DNA of 64,000 bases. Origin: Clostridia bacterium (GTDB lineage: Bacteria; Bacillota; Clostridia; Oscillospirales; RGIG8002). The notes beneath the pieces were generated by a model, which did not search any database, was not told the origin of the DNA, and worked only from the letters and a program-made list of their open reading frames with translations. The position numbers and the translations under genes are program-made. Below are positions 7,998 to 17,791 of this stretch, piece by piece (positions within the stretch are counted from its first letter, which is position 1; every line of letters begins with the position of its first letter). The DNA lies in contig JAFZQJ010000013.1 of the NCBI GenBank assembly GCA_017620395.1, forward strand, positions 31,885-95,884, written 5' to 3'.

Positions 7998-8513
7998 GTG
8001 AATAACAACACCAAACCGAAGGCGTCCTTCGCGAAGTGGACGGTGTACTCGTTTCTGCTGCTGCTCATGCTCGTGCTGCAGAACACACTGTCTCTCCACA
8101 TCGAGAATATCTGCCTCGTGCTGCCTGCCGTCATAGTCATTTCGCTGAACGACGACTCGGACGTAGGACTCGTGCTCGGGGGTGTTTTCGGCTTGCTCTG
8201 GGACGTGACTTCGGGCAGGCTTTTCGGCTACAACGCGCTGCTGATGCTTTTGTTCGCTTTCGCGGCGCAGATAGTCGCGGCGAATCTGATACGCGTCAAG
8301 TGGCTGACGAATCTCGTGACCGTCGCGGCGTTCGCGGCGATATACCAGTTGATAACCTACTTGTTTTTCTTCCTTATATGGGGCAACGGAGGCGCGTGGT
8401 ATACGATCTTCCGCGCGATCTTCCGGGGCGGACTGAGCGCCGCGATCGCCGGAACGGTGTTCTTCATTATCTTCCGACCGATATGCCGGAAGATAAACTC
8501 TCCCGTCGGATAA
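7998..8513 (+). CDS. mreD: Rod shape-determining protein MreD
   Basis: The 171-residue membrane protein has five or six predicted membrane segments and the typical small MreD layout (LGGVFGLLWDVTSGRLFGYNA). It begins at GTG 7998, one base after the mreC stop, with CAGGAG upstream. Sequence conservation in this family is low, so the call rests on position and topology together. Confidence 0.88.
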   Translation: MNNNTKPKASFAKWTVYSFLLLLMLVLQNTLSLHIENICLVLPAVIVISLNDDSDVGLVLGGVFGLLWDVTSGRLFGYNALLMLLFAFAAQIVAANLIRVKWLTNLVTVAAFAAIYQLITYLFFFLIWGNGGAWYTIFRAIFRGGLSAAIAGTVFFIIFRPICRKINSPVG

Positions 8514-8522
8514 GGGGCAGTT

Positions 8523-10766
8523 ATGGATAAGCGAAGCAAAAAAATCAAAACGCTTATACTGGGCGTCTTCTGGTGCCTGGTCGTCGTTGTGTACACCGTT
8601 CGCCTTATGAACCTCCAGCTCGTCCACGGCGATGAATACCTCGAAACTGCGACCAAGCGTTCGTACAAAACGCAGACGACCGTCGCCGTTCGCGGCGAGA
8701 TACTCGACTCCGACGGCGAGCCGATCGTTACGAACCGTATGGGACTGTCGGTAACGATCGACCGCGCATACATAACTAAGGATCAGGAAAACGAGACCTG
8801 CTCGAAACTGATAAAGATACTGCTCGAAAACGGCGTCGAGATAAAGGACGGCATACCTATAACCGACGAATCCCCCTACGAATGGGAAGCCGGCAAGGAG
8901 AACGCGAAAAAGAAGCTTCTCAAAACGCTCGGCCTCGGAGACAACGCCACGACTCAGGAGGCGCTCGCGGCAATCTATAAGCGCTACGGCATAGAGGACG
9001 GCAGCGCCGACGATATGCGCCGGCTCGCCGGCTTCCGCTACGAGATGGAGCTCCGCAACTTCGCGATCGGCACGCCGTTCACCGCCGCCAGCGATATTTC
9101 CGCAGAGACCGCCAGCGAGATAAAGGAGCGCCGCTATGAGATGAGCGGGGTCGACGTCACGGTCGAGCCGATACGCATCATCAACGACGGCACCTTCGCT
9201 CCTCACGTCATCGGCAGGACCGGCCTCATCTCCGCCGAGGAGGCGGACAGTTACGTAGAGCGCGGTTATCCGCTCAGCGCCGTCGTAGGAAAAGACGGCG
9301 TGGAAAAGTCGTTTGAGGACTACCTGCGCGGCACGGAAGGCGAAAACCTCGTCGAGGTCGACAGCACCGGCAAGGTCGTCGGCGTACACTCGGGCGAGAC
9401 CTCGAAGCCGGGCAATACCGTCAAACTTACGATAAACTCGAAGCTTCAGTGCGTTGCGCAGGAGGCTCTGGAAGCCACCGTCAAGCGCATCCGCGCGAAC
9501 GCGAAGAACGGCGTCGGAGAGGACTGCAACGCGGGTTCCGTCGTCGCGATAAACCCGAATACCGGCGCTATATACGCGATGGCAAGCTATCCGAGCTACG
9601 ATTCGACAAGGTATTCCGCCGACTTCTCCGATATGATAAACAATCCGGCAAATCCGCTGCTCAACCGCGTCATCGGAGGCACCTACTCCCCCGGCTCGAC
9701 CTTCAAACCCGCGACCGCCCTTGCCGGACTTGAAAACGGCGTCATCACCACCGACGAAATCATACTCGACAAGGGTATCTACACGTTTTACGACGACTAT
9801 CAGCCGAAATGCTGGATATACGACAGCTACGGCACTACGCACGGGCCATGCAACGTCGCGAAGGCGCTGCAGACCTCCTGCAACTACTTCTTCTTCGAGG
9901 TCGGCAGACGGCTCGGCATCGATAAGCTCGACGACGTCTGCAGAAGACTCGGACTGGGCGAGAAAACCGGCGTTGAACTCCCCGGTGAAAGCGCCGGAGT
10001 GCTCGCGAGCCGCAAATACAAGGAATCGAACTTCAACGAACCCTGGTACGGCGGCGACGACCTGCAGGCGGCGATAGGCCAGTCATACCACCTCTTCACG
10101 CCGCTCCAGATCGCGAACTACATCGCGACTATCGCAAACGGCGGAACGCGTTATCAAGTCCACCTTCTTGATAAAATCCTCGATTATAACGACGGCTCCG
10201 TCATCAGCAGCTTTGAGCCGAAAGTCGTTTCCACCGTCAATATGACCTCCGAAGAGCAGAGCGCTATCCTCAAGGGAATGCGCTCCGTCACCGAGGAGGG
10301 CGGCACCGCCTCGAGAGTTTTCGAGAACTATCCCATAGCCGTCGGCGGCAAGACGGGAACGGCCTCCGTTGCGAAAGGCACCGCGACCGGCGTCTTCGTC
10401 AGCTTCGCGCCGTATAAGGATCCGGAAATCGTCATATGCGTGCTCGTCGAGCACGCAGGCAGCGGCAACGGCGTCGCGCCCGTCGCCAAGGAGATAATGG
10501 ACGCCTATTTCAAGCTCGGCAAATACGCCGACGGATACGAGGCGCCGGAATCCTCATCCGAGCCGAAGAGCTCGTCCGTTTCGAGCTCGCGCGGCGAAAG
10601 TTCCGGTCAGGAGCCCGCGCTTCCCGACAGCAACAGCTCCGCCGAGCCCTCGAGCTCTTCGCAGGAAAGCGAGCCCGACGACGGCAGCGAGGAAGAGAGT
10701 TCTTCCGAGCCGCAGGAGCCCGAAGAGAATCCGCCGGACAACGAAGGCGACGGAGAGTCGCCGTGA
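8523..10766 (+). CDS. mrdA: Penicillin-binding protein 2 (class B PBP, peptidoglycan transpeptidase)
   Basis: The 747-residue protein has a short cytoplasmic tail, one membrane anchor (residues 10-29), a PBP dimerisation domain and a transpeptidase domain. The active-site motifs are complete: SxxK at S392-T-F-K395, SCN at S452-N454 and KTGT at K610-T613. The last 65 residues are an unusual Ser/Glu/Pro-rich low-complexity tail, likely extracellular. It cross-links side-wall peptidoglycan with MreBCD. It begins nine bases after mreD. Confidence 0.93.
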   Translation: MDKRSKKIKTLILGVFWCLVVVVYTVRLMNLQLVHGDEYLETATKRSYKTQTTVAVRGEILDSDGEPIVTNRMGLSVTIDRAYITKDQENETCSKLIKILLENGVEIKDGIPITDESPYEWEAGKENAKKKLLKTLGLGDNATTQEALAAIYKRYGIEDGSADDMRRLAGFRYEMELRNFAIGTPFTAASDISAETASEIKERRYEMSGVDVTVEPIRIINDGTFAPHVIGRTGLISAEEADSYVERGYPLSAVVGKDGVEKSFEDYLRGTEGENLVEVDSTGKVVGVHSGETSKPGNTVKLTINSKLQCVAQEALEATVKRIRANAKNGVGEDCNAGSVVAINPNTGAIYAMASYPSYDSTRYSADFSDMINNPANPLLNRVIGGTYSPGSTFKPATALAGLENGVITTDEIILDKGIYTFYDDYQPKCWIYDSYGTTHGPCNVAKALQTSCNYFFFEVGRRLGIDKLDDVCRRLGLGEKTGVELPGESAGVLASRKYKESNFNEPWYGGDDLQAAIGQSYHLFTPLQIANYIATIANGGTRYQVHLLDKILDYNDGSVISSFEPKVVSTVNMTSEEQSAILKGMRSVTEEGGTASRVFENYPIAVGGKTGTASVAKGTATGVFVSFAPYKDPEIVICVLVEHAGSGNGVAPVAKEIMDAYFKLGKYADGYEAPESSSEPKSSSVSSSRGESSGQEPALPDSNSSAEPSSSSQESEPDDGSEEESSSEPQEPEENPPDNEGDGESP

Positions 10767-10801
10767 TCCGAGAAAAAGGATAAAGAACGGAGGGAGAAAA
10801 C

Positions 10802-11536
10802 GTGATCCAGTCTATCGCGGTAATATCCGGAAAAGGCGGCGTCGGAAAGTCATTTTTCTGCGTTAACGTCGCGACCGCGCTCGCGTTGCGCGGCAAAGCG
10901 GCGCTCATCGTCGACGCTGATTCCGGTATGCGCAACGCCGATATCATCCTGCGCAAAAGCGACAGTTTCATATACGATCTTTCCGATATCGAGCGCGGAA
11001 ACTGCTCCTTTGACGACGCGGTCGTCGACGTCGCCGGAAAAGGCAAGCTCGCCCTAATTCCCGGCGCGAAGGATTCCGATTACGTTCCGAACGCGGAGTT
11101 TCTTAAAAAGCTCGCCGGCGAAGCCGCGAAGAAATACAACTTCATCATATACGACTGCCCCGCCGGCGTCGGCGCTTCCGTGAAAAGCTCCGCGGCCGCT
11201 GCGGACAAGGTCGTAATCATCACGAATCCGCCGACGGAATCCGCGCTTCCCGCTTCCGCAGCGGCGGAAGCCGTGCGCCGTTCGAGTCCGGACAAGCCCT
11301 TTTACGTCGTGGTGAACAGAGTCAATCCTAAGGGACTTTACCGCCGCGACATGTCCCCCGATCAGATCATGGACGCCTGCTGCGCCAGACTGCTCGGGAT
11401 CATCTACGAAACCGACGAGATCGAAAAAGCGCGCCGCGCAAACACGCTGCCCGTCACCGGCAAGAGCCGCGAAGCGAAGCAGCTGCGCAACATCGCCGCA
11501 CGTCTCTGCGGCGAGCGCGTACCGCTTCTCATCTGA
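10802..11536 (+). CDS. MinD-like P-loop ATPase
   Basis: The 244-residue deviant Walker ATPase has ISGKGGVGKSFFCVNVATALA at the N-terminus, LIVDADSGMRNADI and FIIYDCPAGVG (Walker B region). It matches septum-site protein MinD most closely, and elongasome clusters often end with min genes. However no minC or minE is next to it, and I do not see the basic amphipathic helix that normally ends MinD (the end here is LCGERVPLLI). A related FlhG or ParA-like role cannot be excluded. The start is GTG with GGAGGG upstream. Confidence 0.75.
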   Translation: MIQSIAVISGKGGVGKSFFCVNVATALALRGKAALIVDADSGMRNADIILRKSDSFIYDLSDIERGNCSFDDAVVDVAGKGKLALIPGAKDSDYVPNAEFLKKLAGEAAKKYNFIIYDCPAGVGASVKSSAAAADKVVIITNPPTESALPASAAAEAVRRSSPDKPFYVVVNRVNPKGLYRRDMSPDQIMDACCARLLGIIYETDEIEKARRANTLPVTGKSREAKQLRNIAARLCGERVPLLI

Positions 11537-11587
11537 TAATATCCCATTCCTTTCACACGCATTTTTCCACGAAACGGAGGTAATCAT

Positions 11588-11986
11588 ATGGAAATCGCGC
11601 TGATGGCAGACGACAAGAAGAAGGAACTTATGATACAGTTCTGCATCGCCTACGCCGGCATACTCAGCAAGCACAATCTCTGCGCCACGGGCGCGACCGC
11701 ACGCCAGATCTCCGAGGCGACCGGCCTTACGATCGAACCGTATCTCGGCGGAGTGCAGGGCGGCGGCGAGCAGGTTTTCGCCCGCATCTCATGCGACGAG
11801 ATCGACCTGGTGATATATTTCCGCGATCCACAGTCCGCGGACGAGACGCTCGACTTCTCCCGTATATGCGACGTGCACAATATCCCCTACGCGACGAATA
11901 TCGCCGGCGCGGAGGTGCTTATACTCGCGCTCCAGCGCGGAGACCTCGACTGGCGCTATAATCTGAAACCGCGCAGAGGTCGTTGA
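11588..11986 (+). CDS. mgsA: Methylglyoxal synthase
   Basis: The 132-residue protein follows MgsA throughout: EIALMADDKKKELMIQFC, AYAGILSKHNLCATGATA, GGGEQVFARI, DLVIYFRDP, CDVHNIPYATNIAGAEVL and GDLDWR. It converts dihydroxyacetone phosphate to methylglyoxal, relieving sugar-phosphate stress. The catalytic Asp lies in FRDP. CGGAGG precedes the ATG. It has no obvious functional tie to its neighbours. Confidence 0.95.
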   Translation: MEIALMADDKKKELMIQFCIAYAGILSKHNLCATGATARQISEATGLTIEPYLGGVQGGGEQVFARISCDEIDLVIYFRDPQSADETLDFSRICDVHNIPYATNIAGAEVLILALQRGDLDWRYNLKPRRGR

Positions 11987-12050
11987 CGCTTCTTCGCGCG
12001 AAAAAACTTCTCTGTGAGAAGACCGACTATGAGAAACAGGATGTGAACCG

Positions 12051-14291
12051 ATGGCGCGTACCAAAAAGCCCGTGCCGAAGAACGCAGTAAACCCGAACGC
12101 CGAAATATCCGGCGCCGGCACCGTTCTTGACCAGAAGATCACCGAAACCCTGCGGGAGAACTATATGCCTTACGCCATGAGCGTTATCGCCTCCCGCGCC
12201 ATACCCGAAATAGACGGCCTGAAGCCCTCTCACCGCAAGCTCCTCTATACCATGTATAAGATGGGGCTCTCGGAGGGCGGCTTCGTCAAGTCCGCGAACA
12301 TCGTCGGCCAGACGATGCGCTACAACCCGCACGGAGACGCCGGCATCTACGAAACGATGGTGCGTCTTACCCGCGCCTGCGAATCGCTGCTGCACCCGCT
12401 GGTGGAGTCGAAGGGCTCCTTCGGCAAGGCGTATTCCCGCGATATGAAGTACGCCGCCGCGCGTTATACCGAGGCGAAGCTCGCGAAGATAACCTCCGAG
12501 TTTTTCCGCGACATCAACCGCGACGCCGTCGACTTCATCCCCAACTACGACAACACGACCACCGAGCCGCGTTTGCTGCCCGTCACCTTCCCCGCGATAC
12601 TCTGCAACCCCACCGTCGGCATCGCCGTCGGCATGGCGTCGAACATTCCCTCATTCAATCTCGCGGAGATAATCGACGTCACCGTCGAGCTGCTCGAAAA
12701 CGAGGACTTCGACGTCGCCTCCGTGCTGAAGGCGCCCGATTTCCCCGGCGGCGGCAAGCTCATCTACAACGCCGAGGAGATGAACAAGGTCATCGAGACC
12801 GGCAGCGGCAGCTTCAAAATACGCTCAGTCTGGAGCTACGACAAATCCGGCAACCGCATCGAGATCACCCAGCTCCCGCCGACGACCACCGTCGAGGCGG
12901 TAAAGGATAAGATAATCGACATTATCAAGGGCGGAGGACTCAAAGAGATACGCGACATCCGCGACGAGACAGACATCAACGGTCTGCGCCTGACGATCGA
13001 CCTGCGCGGAAGCGCCGAGCCCGAGAAGCTGATGGAGCGCCTCTTCGCCTCCACCACGCTGCAGGACACCTTCTCCGCGAACATCAACGTGCTGATCGAG
13101 GGCTCGCCCCGCGTGCTCGGCGTTCGCCAGCTCCTGCTCGAGTGGATCGCCTTCCGCATCGAGTGCGTCAAGCGCCGCATCTACTTCGACCGGCAGAAGC
13201 TCTCCGACCGCCTCCACCTGCTCGAAGGCCTCGAGCTGATACTGCTCGATATCGACAAGGCCATCCGCATCGTCCGCGACACCGCCGAGGAGGCGGAGGT
13301 CGTGCCCAACCTGATGATCGGCTTCGGCATCGACGAAACGCAGGCGGAGTACGTCGCGGAGATCAAGCTGCGCCACCTCAACCGCGAATACATCCTCAAG
13401 CGCACCAAGGAGATAAGCGAGCTCAAATCCGAGGTCAAGCGCCTCGGCGAGATACTGAAAAGCCCCGAGAAGCAGCGTGCGGTAATCCGCGGCGAACTGC
13501 TCGAGGTCAAGGCGAAGTACGGCATGCCGCGCAAGACCGAGATCATCTACAACTTCGAGGAGCCGACCGTCGCCGCGGCGGACGAGCCGGACGACTACCC
13601 CGTCACCGTCTTCATGACGAAGGACGGCTACTTCAAGAAGGTCACCCCGCTTTCGCTCCGCATGAGCGGCGAGCACAAGCTCAAGGAGGGCGACTTCATC
13701 GCGCAGTCCGCGGAGATAACCAACTGCACCGACCTGCTCTTCTTCACCGACAAGCATCAGGTCTATAAGGCGAAGGCGTATAACTTCGCGGATACTAAGA
13801 TTTCCCTCATCGGCGACTTCCTGCCCGTCAAGCTCGGCATGGACGAGGACGAGCTCCCCGTCTATATGGTCGCGACGAAGGACTACTCCGGCAGCATACT
13901 CTTCTTCTTCGAGAACGGCAAGTGCGCACGCATCGCGCTGAAGAGCTACGAGACGAAGACCAACCGCAAGCGTCTTATCTCCGCTTACAGCGACAAGAGC
14001 CCGCTGGTCGCCGCCTTCACCGAAACGGAGGGCAACCTCCTGCTGCTGCTCAACTCCACGAACGGCAAGCTGCTGCTCATCGACGCCGCGCAGGTGCCGC
14101 TGAAGACCTCGAAGGATACCATCGGCGTCGCCGTTATGTCAATGAAGCCGCAGCACAAGGTCGCGGGCGTCCGCGTCTACGAGGAAGGCTCGCTCTCCTC
14201 GCCGCACCGCTACCGCGTCAAGAACCTCCCCGCCGCAGGCGCGAAGCCCGCGGAGGGCGACGAACTGAACAAGCAGCTGTCGATATTCTGA
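12051..14291 (+). CDS. Type IIA DNA topoisomerase subunit A (GyrA/ParC family, ParC-like)
   Basis: The 746-residue protein has the breakage-reunion domain with catalytic tyrosine Y139 in AAARYTEAKLA, a coiled-coil gate, and a C-terminal beta-propeller (VTVFMTKDGYFKKV, LLFFTDKHQVYKAKAY repeats). It is shorter than typical GyrA (about 820), and I see no GyrA box (QRRGGKG-like), which fits a ParC-type decatenase better than a supercoiling gyrase. The quinolone-region motif reads NPHGDAGIYE, with Ala where E. coli GyrA has Ser83. No B subunit is adjacent. Confidence 0.85.
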   Translation: MARTKKPVPKNAVNPNAEISGAGTVLDQKITETLRENYMPYAMSVIASRAIPEIDGLKPSHRKLLYTMYKMGLSEGGFVKSANIVGQTMRYNPHGDAGIYETMVRLTRACESLLHPLVESKGSFGKAYSRDMKYAAARYTEAKLAKITSEFFRDINRDAVDFIPNYDNTTTEPRLLPVTFPAILCNPTVGIAVGMASNIPSFNLAEIIDVTVELLENEDFDVASVLKAPDFPGGGKLIYNAEEMNKVIETGSGSFKIRSVWSYDKSGNRIEITQLPPTTTVEAVKDKIIDIIKGGGLKEIRDIRDETDINGLRLTIDLRGSAEPEKLMERLFASTTLQDTFSANINVLIEGSPRVLGVRQLLLEWIAFRIECVKRRIYFDRQKLSDRLHLLEGLELILLDIDKAIRIVRDTAEEAEVVPNLMIGFGIDETQAEYVAEIKLRHLNREYILKRTKEISELKSEVKRLGEILKSPEKQRAVIRGELLEVKAKYGMPRKTEIIYNFEEPTVAAADEPDDYPVTVFMTKDGYFKKVTPLSLRMSGEHKLKEGDFIAQSAEITNCTDLLFFTDKHQVYKAKAYNFADTKISLIGDFLPVKLGMDEDELPVYMVATKDYSGSILFFFENGKCARIALKSYETKTNRKRLISAYSDKSPLVAAFTETEGNLLLLLNSTNGKLLLIDAAQVPLKTSKDTIGVAVMSMKPQHKVAGVRVYEEGSLSSPHRYRVKNLPAAGAKPAEGDELNKQLSIF

Positions 14292-14326
14292 CGGGCAGAA
14301 CCCGAACCCGACGAAAGGACGTTTTT

Positions 14327-15034
14327 ATGCAGCGAGTGCTGTCATACCTGCGCCGCGCAGTTGAAGATTACAAGCTCATATCCGACGGCGACCGCATCGC
14401 GGTAGGCGTCAGCGGCGGCAAGGACTCCGTGCTGCTGCTCTGCGCGCTGAACGCATTCAAACGCTTCTGCGGCATAGACTTTTCGCTCGTCGGGATAACG
14501 CTGGATATGGGCTTTGACGAGAAGACGGACTTCGCTCCGCTCGCGGAGTTTTTAGCGAACGAGGGGATCGAATACCGCGTCCGCGAAACGCAGATAGGGC
14601 AGATCGTCTTCAATATACGGCAGGAGGACTCCCCCTGCTCCCTCTGCGCGCGCATGCGCCGCGGAGCGCTGCACGACGCGGCCAAGGAGCTCGGCTGCAA
14701 CAAGGTCGCGCTCGGGCACAACCGCGACGATCTGCTGGAGACCTTCGTGATGAATATGCTTTACGAGGGGCGGCTCGGCGTTTTCGCGCCGATGACATAC
14801 CTCGACCGCAAGGATATCACAGTCATCCGTCCGCTCGCGCTTATGCCGGAACGCGACGTCGTCGGCGCCGCGAACCGCCTGAAGCTGCCGATACTCCGCC
14901 AGCGCTGCCCCGCCGACGGCGAGACCTCCCGCCAGGAGACGAAGGAAATGCTTCTCGCTCTCGAGAAGGAAAAGCGCGGCACGATGAATAAGATTTTCGG
15001 CGCGATCCGCCGCTCCCACCTCAACGGGTGGTAA
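14327..15034 (+). CDS. ttcA: tRNA 2-thiocytidine(32) biosynthesis protein TtcA family
   Basis: The 235-residue PP-loop ATPase has the signature GVSGGKDSVLLL, the CxxC pair in SPCSLCARMRRG and a third cysteine in LRQRCPADGE. Those three cysteines hold an Fe-S cluster in TtcA. It thiolates C32 in tRNA using ATP. The true start is the ATG at 14327 after ACGAAAGGAC; the same frame runs open upstream inside the topoisomerase gene and is not coding there. Confidence 0.88.
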   Translation: MQRVLSYLRRAVEDYKLISDGDRIAVGVSGGKDSVLLLCALNAFKRFCGIDFSLVGITLDMGFDEKTDFAPLAEFLANEGIEYRVRETQIGQIVFNIRQEDSPCSLCARMRRGALHDAAKELGCNKVALGHNRDDLLETFVMNMLYEGRLGVFAPMTYLDRKDITVIRPLALMPERDVVGAANRLKLPILRQRCPADGETSRQETKEMLLALEKEKRGTMNKIFGAIRRSHLNGW

Positions 15035-15057
15035 TACCCCACCGAAAGGAAAACGAT

Positions 15058-15624
15058 ATGAACAACGACAGCGTAACGCTCGGAAAAATGATACTCAAGG
15101 TACTCGGCTGGTATCTCGCCGTGGACTTCATGGTATTCTTCATCAACCTGCCCTTCACACGCGTGGTGACCTCGACCTCCGCGGACGGCAACGTGACCGT
15201 GCCGCGTGTCATCCCTTGCGTTATACTCGGGGCGTTCACCCTGCTTATACACTTCGCGCTGACGCTCGGTTATATGGGCCCGATAGGTGAAAAGATACAC
15301 TCGCCCTTCAACGAAGCCCCCGTCGACAGATGGCTCGCGCTGAAGGCGGCGGGAATAGTTTTCGCGCTGCCGCTTCTTTTCAGCGCTTTCACCGCGCTGA
15401 CCGGCGCGGGAGTCTTCCTGAACACGAACTTCTATGAGGCGATGCGCTTCCCGCACAACATCTTCTACGGCCCCGTATTCGGCTTCCTGCTCGCGTTTTA
15501 TCAGAAGTCCTGGCTGACGCCCTTCTTCCCGCCGCTGATAATGATCTGCGTCGTGGAGCTTTCCTATTGGCTGGTCGTCGTCAAGCGCGTCAAGCTGCCG
15601 AAAATCTTTTACCGCGACAGATAA
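15058..15624 (+). CDS. Hypothetical membrane protein
   Basis: The 188-residue protein has five predicted membrane segments (about residues 10-28, 52-75, 95-118, 135-150 and 158-175), with no motif I can place. The ATG at 15058 follows GAAAGGAAA. It lies 23 bases after ttcA and 45 before cwlD, so it is probably co-transcribed. Function unknown. Confidence 0.75.
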   Translation: MNNDSVTLGKMILKVLGWYLAVDFMVFFINLPFTRVVTSTSADGNVTVPRVIPCVILGAFTLLIHFALTLGYMGPIGEKIHSPFNEAPVDRWLALKAAGIVFALPLLFSAFTALTGAGVFLNTNFYEAMRFPHNIFYGPVFGFLLAFYQKSWLTPFFPPLIMICVVELSYWLVVVKRVKLPKIFYRDR

Positions 15625-15669
15625 CATACACGCGCCCCTTCCGCAATAGTATTATCCGGGAGGGTGCGT

Positions 15670-16416
15670 ATGAAAAAGTATTTCCGTTCAAGGATAAGCA
15701 AATCAACGCTCGCGCGGCTTTTCGCCTGCGCGTTCGCGGCATTCCTCGCCGCGCTCTTTACGCTCGCGGCGCTGAAGCTCGCCGCTTCGCCGGCAAACGG
15801 CTCCCCCGCGAGAACCTACGCTCCGCTCATCCTCATTGACGCCGGACACGGCGGCGAGGACGGAGGCGCGTCCGGCGCAGGCGGACTGCTCGAGAAGGAG
15901 CTTAACCTCGACATCGCTCTGAAGCTGCGCGACGTGCTGCGGTTGATGGGCTTCCGCGTGCGGATGACGCGCGAAACGGACGTTTCGCTGCACACCGGCG
16001 AGGGAAAGCGCAAGCAGTCCGACCTTCAAACGCGAGTGGAAGCGATAAACGCCGGCGACGTCGACCTCTGCGTGAGCGTTCATCAGAACTCCTACGCAGG
16101 AAAGGGCGTCGCACGCGGCGCGCAGGTCTTCTGCGCTCCGAACGGCGAACGCAGCCGCGCCTTCGCGGAAAGCGTCCGCGAGTCACTCGCTGAATTGAGA
16201 AAAGAAAACGCCCGCAGCGTAAAGACCGCGGGCAGCTCCGTTTATATACTCAACAACGCAAAGAACCCCGCCATCCTCGTTGAATGCGGATTCCTCTCCG
16301 ACCCGCTCGACGCGCTGACGCTCTCCAAACCGGAAAGCCGCGCCGAGATCGCCTTCGCGATAGCGAAGGGCGTCGCGGAGGGATTCTTCGGCGAAAGCAT
16401 GGCTGAAAGGCGGTAA
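15670..16416 (+). CDS. cwlD: N-acetylmuramoyl-L-alanine amidase (Amidase_3, CwlD-like)
   Basis: The 248-residue protein has an N-terminal signal anchor (residues 14-36) then an Amidase_3 domain. Zn2+ ligands are visible in LILIDAGHGGEDGG, EKELNLD and VSVHQNSY, with the catalytic Glu in ILVECGFLSD. In spore formers CwlD makes muramic-delta-lactam in the cortex, so this may hint at sporulation ability; a vegetative amidase role is also possible. The ATG follows GGGAGG. Confidence 0.85.
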   Translation: MKKYFRSRISKSTLARLFACAFAAFLAALFTLAALKLAASPANGSPARTYAPLILIDAGHGGEDGGASGAGGLLEKELNLDIALKLRDVLRLMGFRVRMTRETDVSLHTGEGKRKQSDLQTRVEAINAGDVDLCVSVHQNSYAGKGVARGAQVFCAPNGERSRAFAESVRESLAELRKENARSVKTAGSSVYILNNAKNPAILVECGFLSDPLDALTLSKPESRAEIAFAIAKGVAEGFFGESMAERR

Positions 16417-16420
16417 CCCC

Positions 16421-17791
16421 TTGAAAACCAAAACCGTATTCGTTTGCTCTTCCTGCGGACACGAGGAGCTGCGCTGGATGGGCGTCTGCCCCGACTGCGG
16501 CGAGTTCAGCACCTTCGTAGAGGAGGTGCGCGCCGAGGAGCCGAAGAAGGCCGCCAACGCCAAACCTTCGCGCGCATTCACCGCGCCGGCGCACATAAAC
16601 GACGTTTCCGCGAAGGGCGAGGACCGCTCCTCTACCGGTATAGGTGAGCTCGACCGCGTTATGGGCGGCGGCATCGTCAAGGGCTCCGTCACGCTCGTCG
16701 GCGGCGATCCCGGCATAGGCAAGTCCACCCTGCTGCTCCAGCTCTGCGGAACGGTCGGCGGAAAGCGCAAGCTGCTTTACGTCTCCGGCGAGGAATCCGC
16801 AAGACAGCTGAAGATGCGCGCCGAGCGTCTCGGAGTTAACGGCGGCGAGATATACATTCTCAACGAAACCGACATCGATTCCGTCATCGAGGCGATAAAC
16901 TCCGCCGCGCCCGAGATAGTTATAATAGATTCGATACAGACTATGTACTGCTCCGCGGTGACCTCCTCGACGGGCAGCGTTTCGCAGGTGCGCGAATGCA
17001 CCATGCGGCTGACCGAATGCGCGAAGTCGAACGAGATAAGCGTATTCATCGTAGGCCACGTCAACAAGGAGGGCGCGATCGCCGGCCCGAAGGTGATGGA
17101 GCATATGGTAGACACCGTGCTCTACTTCGAAGGCGAGCGCAGCATGAGCTACCGCATACTCCGCGCGGTGAAAAACCGCTTCGGCTCGACCAACGAGATC
17201 GGCGTTTTCGAAATGACCGACCGCGGACTCGCCGAGGTGGAGAATCCCTCCGCGAAGCTGCTGGAGGACAGGCCCCGCGGCACGAGCGGCAACTGCGTAA
17301 TCTGCCTCGTCGAAGGCAGCCGCCCGATACTCACCGAAACGCAGGCGCTCGTAACTCCGACCGGCTTCGGCAATCCGCGCAGGATGGCCAACGGCTTCGA
17401 CTACAACCGCCTCGCGATGCTGCTCGCGGTGCTTGAAAAGCGCTGCGGCTACCGCTTCTCGGTCAATGACGTCTACGTCAACGCCGTCGGCGGACTGAAG
17501 ATCGACGAGCCCGCCGCCGATTTAGGCGTCTGCGCCGCGCTCGTTTCCGCGCTGAAGAACGCCGCGGTTCCCGAAACGACGCTCATCTTCGGCGAGGTCG
17601 GACTCGGCGGCGAAGTACGCGGCGTCAGCGGCGCCGTCAAGCGCATCACCGAGGCCGAACGCCTCGGCTTCACCGACTGCGTGCTGCCGGCGCACACCGT
17701 CCGCACGCTCCCCGACGGCTTCTCTACGAAGCTGAACCTCATCCCCGTCAAATCCGTTTTCGAGGCGTGCGGCAGGCTTTTCGGCGACTGA
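16421..17791 (+). CDS. radA: DNA repair protein RadA
   Basis: The 456-residue protein has the RadA domain order: C4 zinc finger (CSSCGHEELRWMGVCPDCG), RecA-like ATPase with Walker A GGDPGIGKSTLLLQ, the RadA-specific KNRFGSTNEIGVFEM motif, and a C-terminal Lon-like domain (VGGLKIDEPAADLGVCAAL). It drives branch migration in recombination. The start is TTG at 16421, four bases after cwlD, with AAAGGCGG upstream. Confidence 0.96.
   Translation: MKTKTVFVCSSCGHEELRWMGVCPDCGEFSTFVEEVRAEEPKKAANAKPSRAFTAPAHINDVSAKGEDRSSTGIGELDRVMGGGIVKGSVTLVGGDPGIGKSTLLLQLCGTVGGKRKLLYVSGEESARQLKMRAERLGVNGGEIYILNETDIDSVIEAINSAAPEIVIIDSIQTMYCSAVTSSTGSVSQVRECTMRLTECAKSNEISVFIVGHVNKEGAIAGPKVMEHMVDTVLYFEGERSMSYRILRAVKNRFGSTNEIGVFEMTDRGLAEVENPSAKLLEDRPRGTSGNCVICLVEGSRPILTETQALVTPTGFGNPRRMANGFDYNRLAMLLAVLEKRCGYRFSVNDVYVNAVGGLKIDEPAADLGVCAALVSALKNAAVPETTLIFGEVGLGGEVRGVSGAVKRITEAERLGFTDCVLPAHTVRTLPDGFSTKLNLIPVKSVFEACGRLFGD

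Noticed and set aside
7974..9842. 622-codon minus-strand ORF opposite mreD and PBP2
   Set aside because: Shadow frame with no domains; the real genes show all catalytic motifs.
14281..14326. Extended ttcA frame beginning inside the topoisomerase gene (13922)
   Set aside because: The upstream part is Arg-rich shadow; the ATG at 14327 has a proper ribosome binding site and gives the normal TtcA length.
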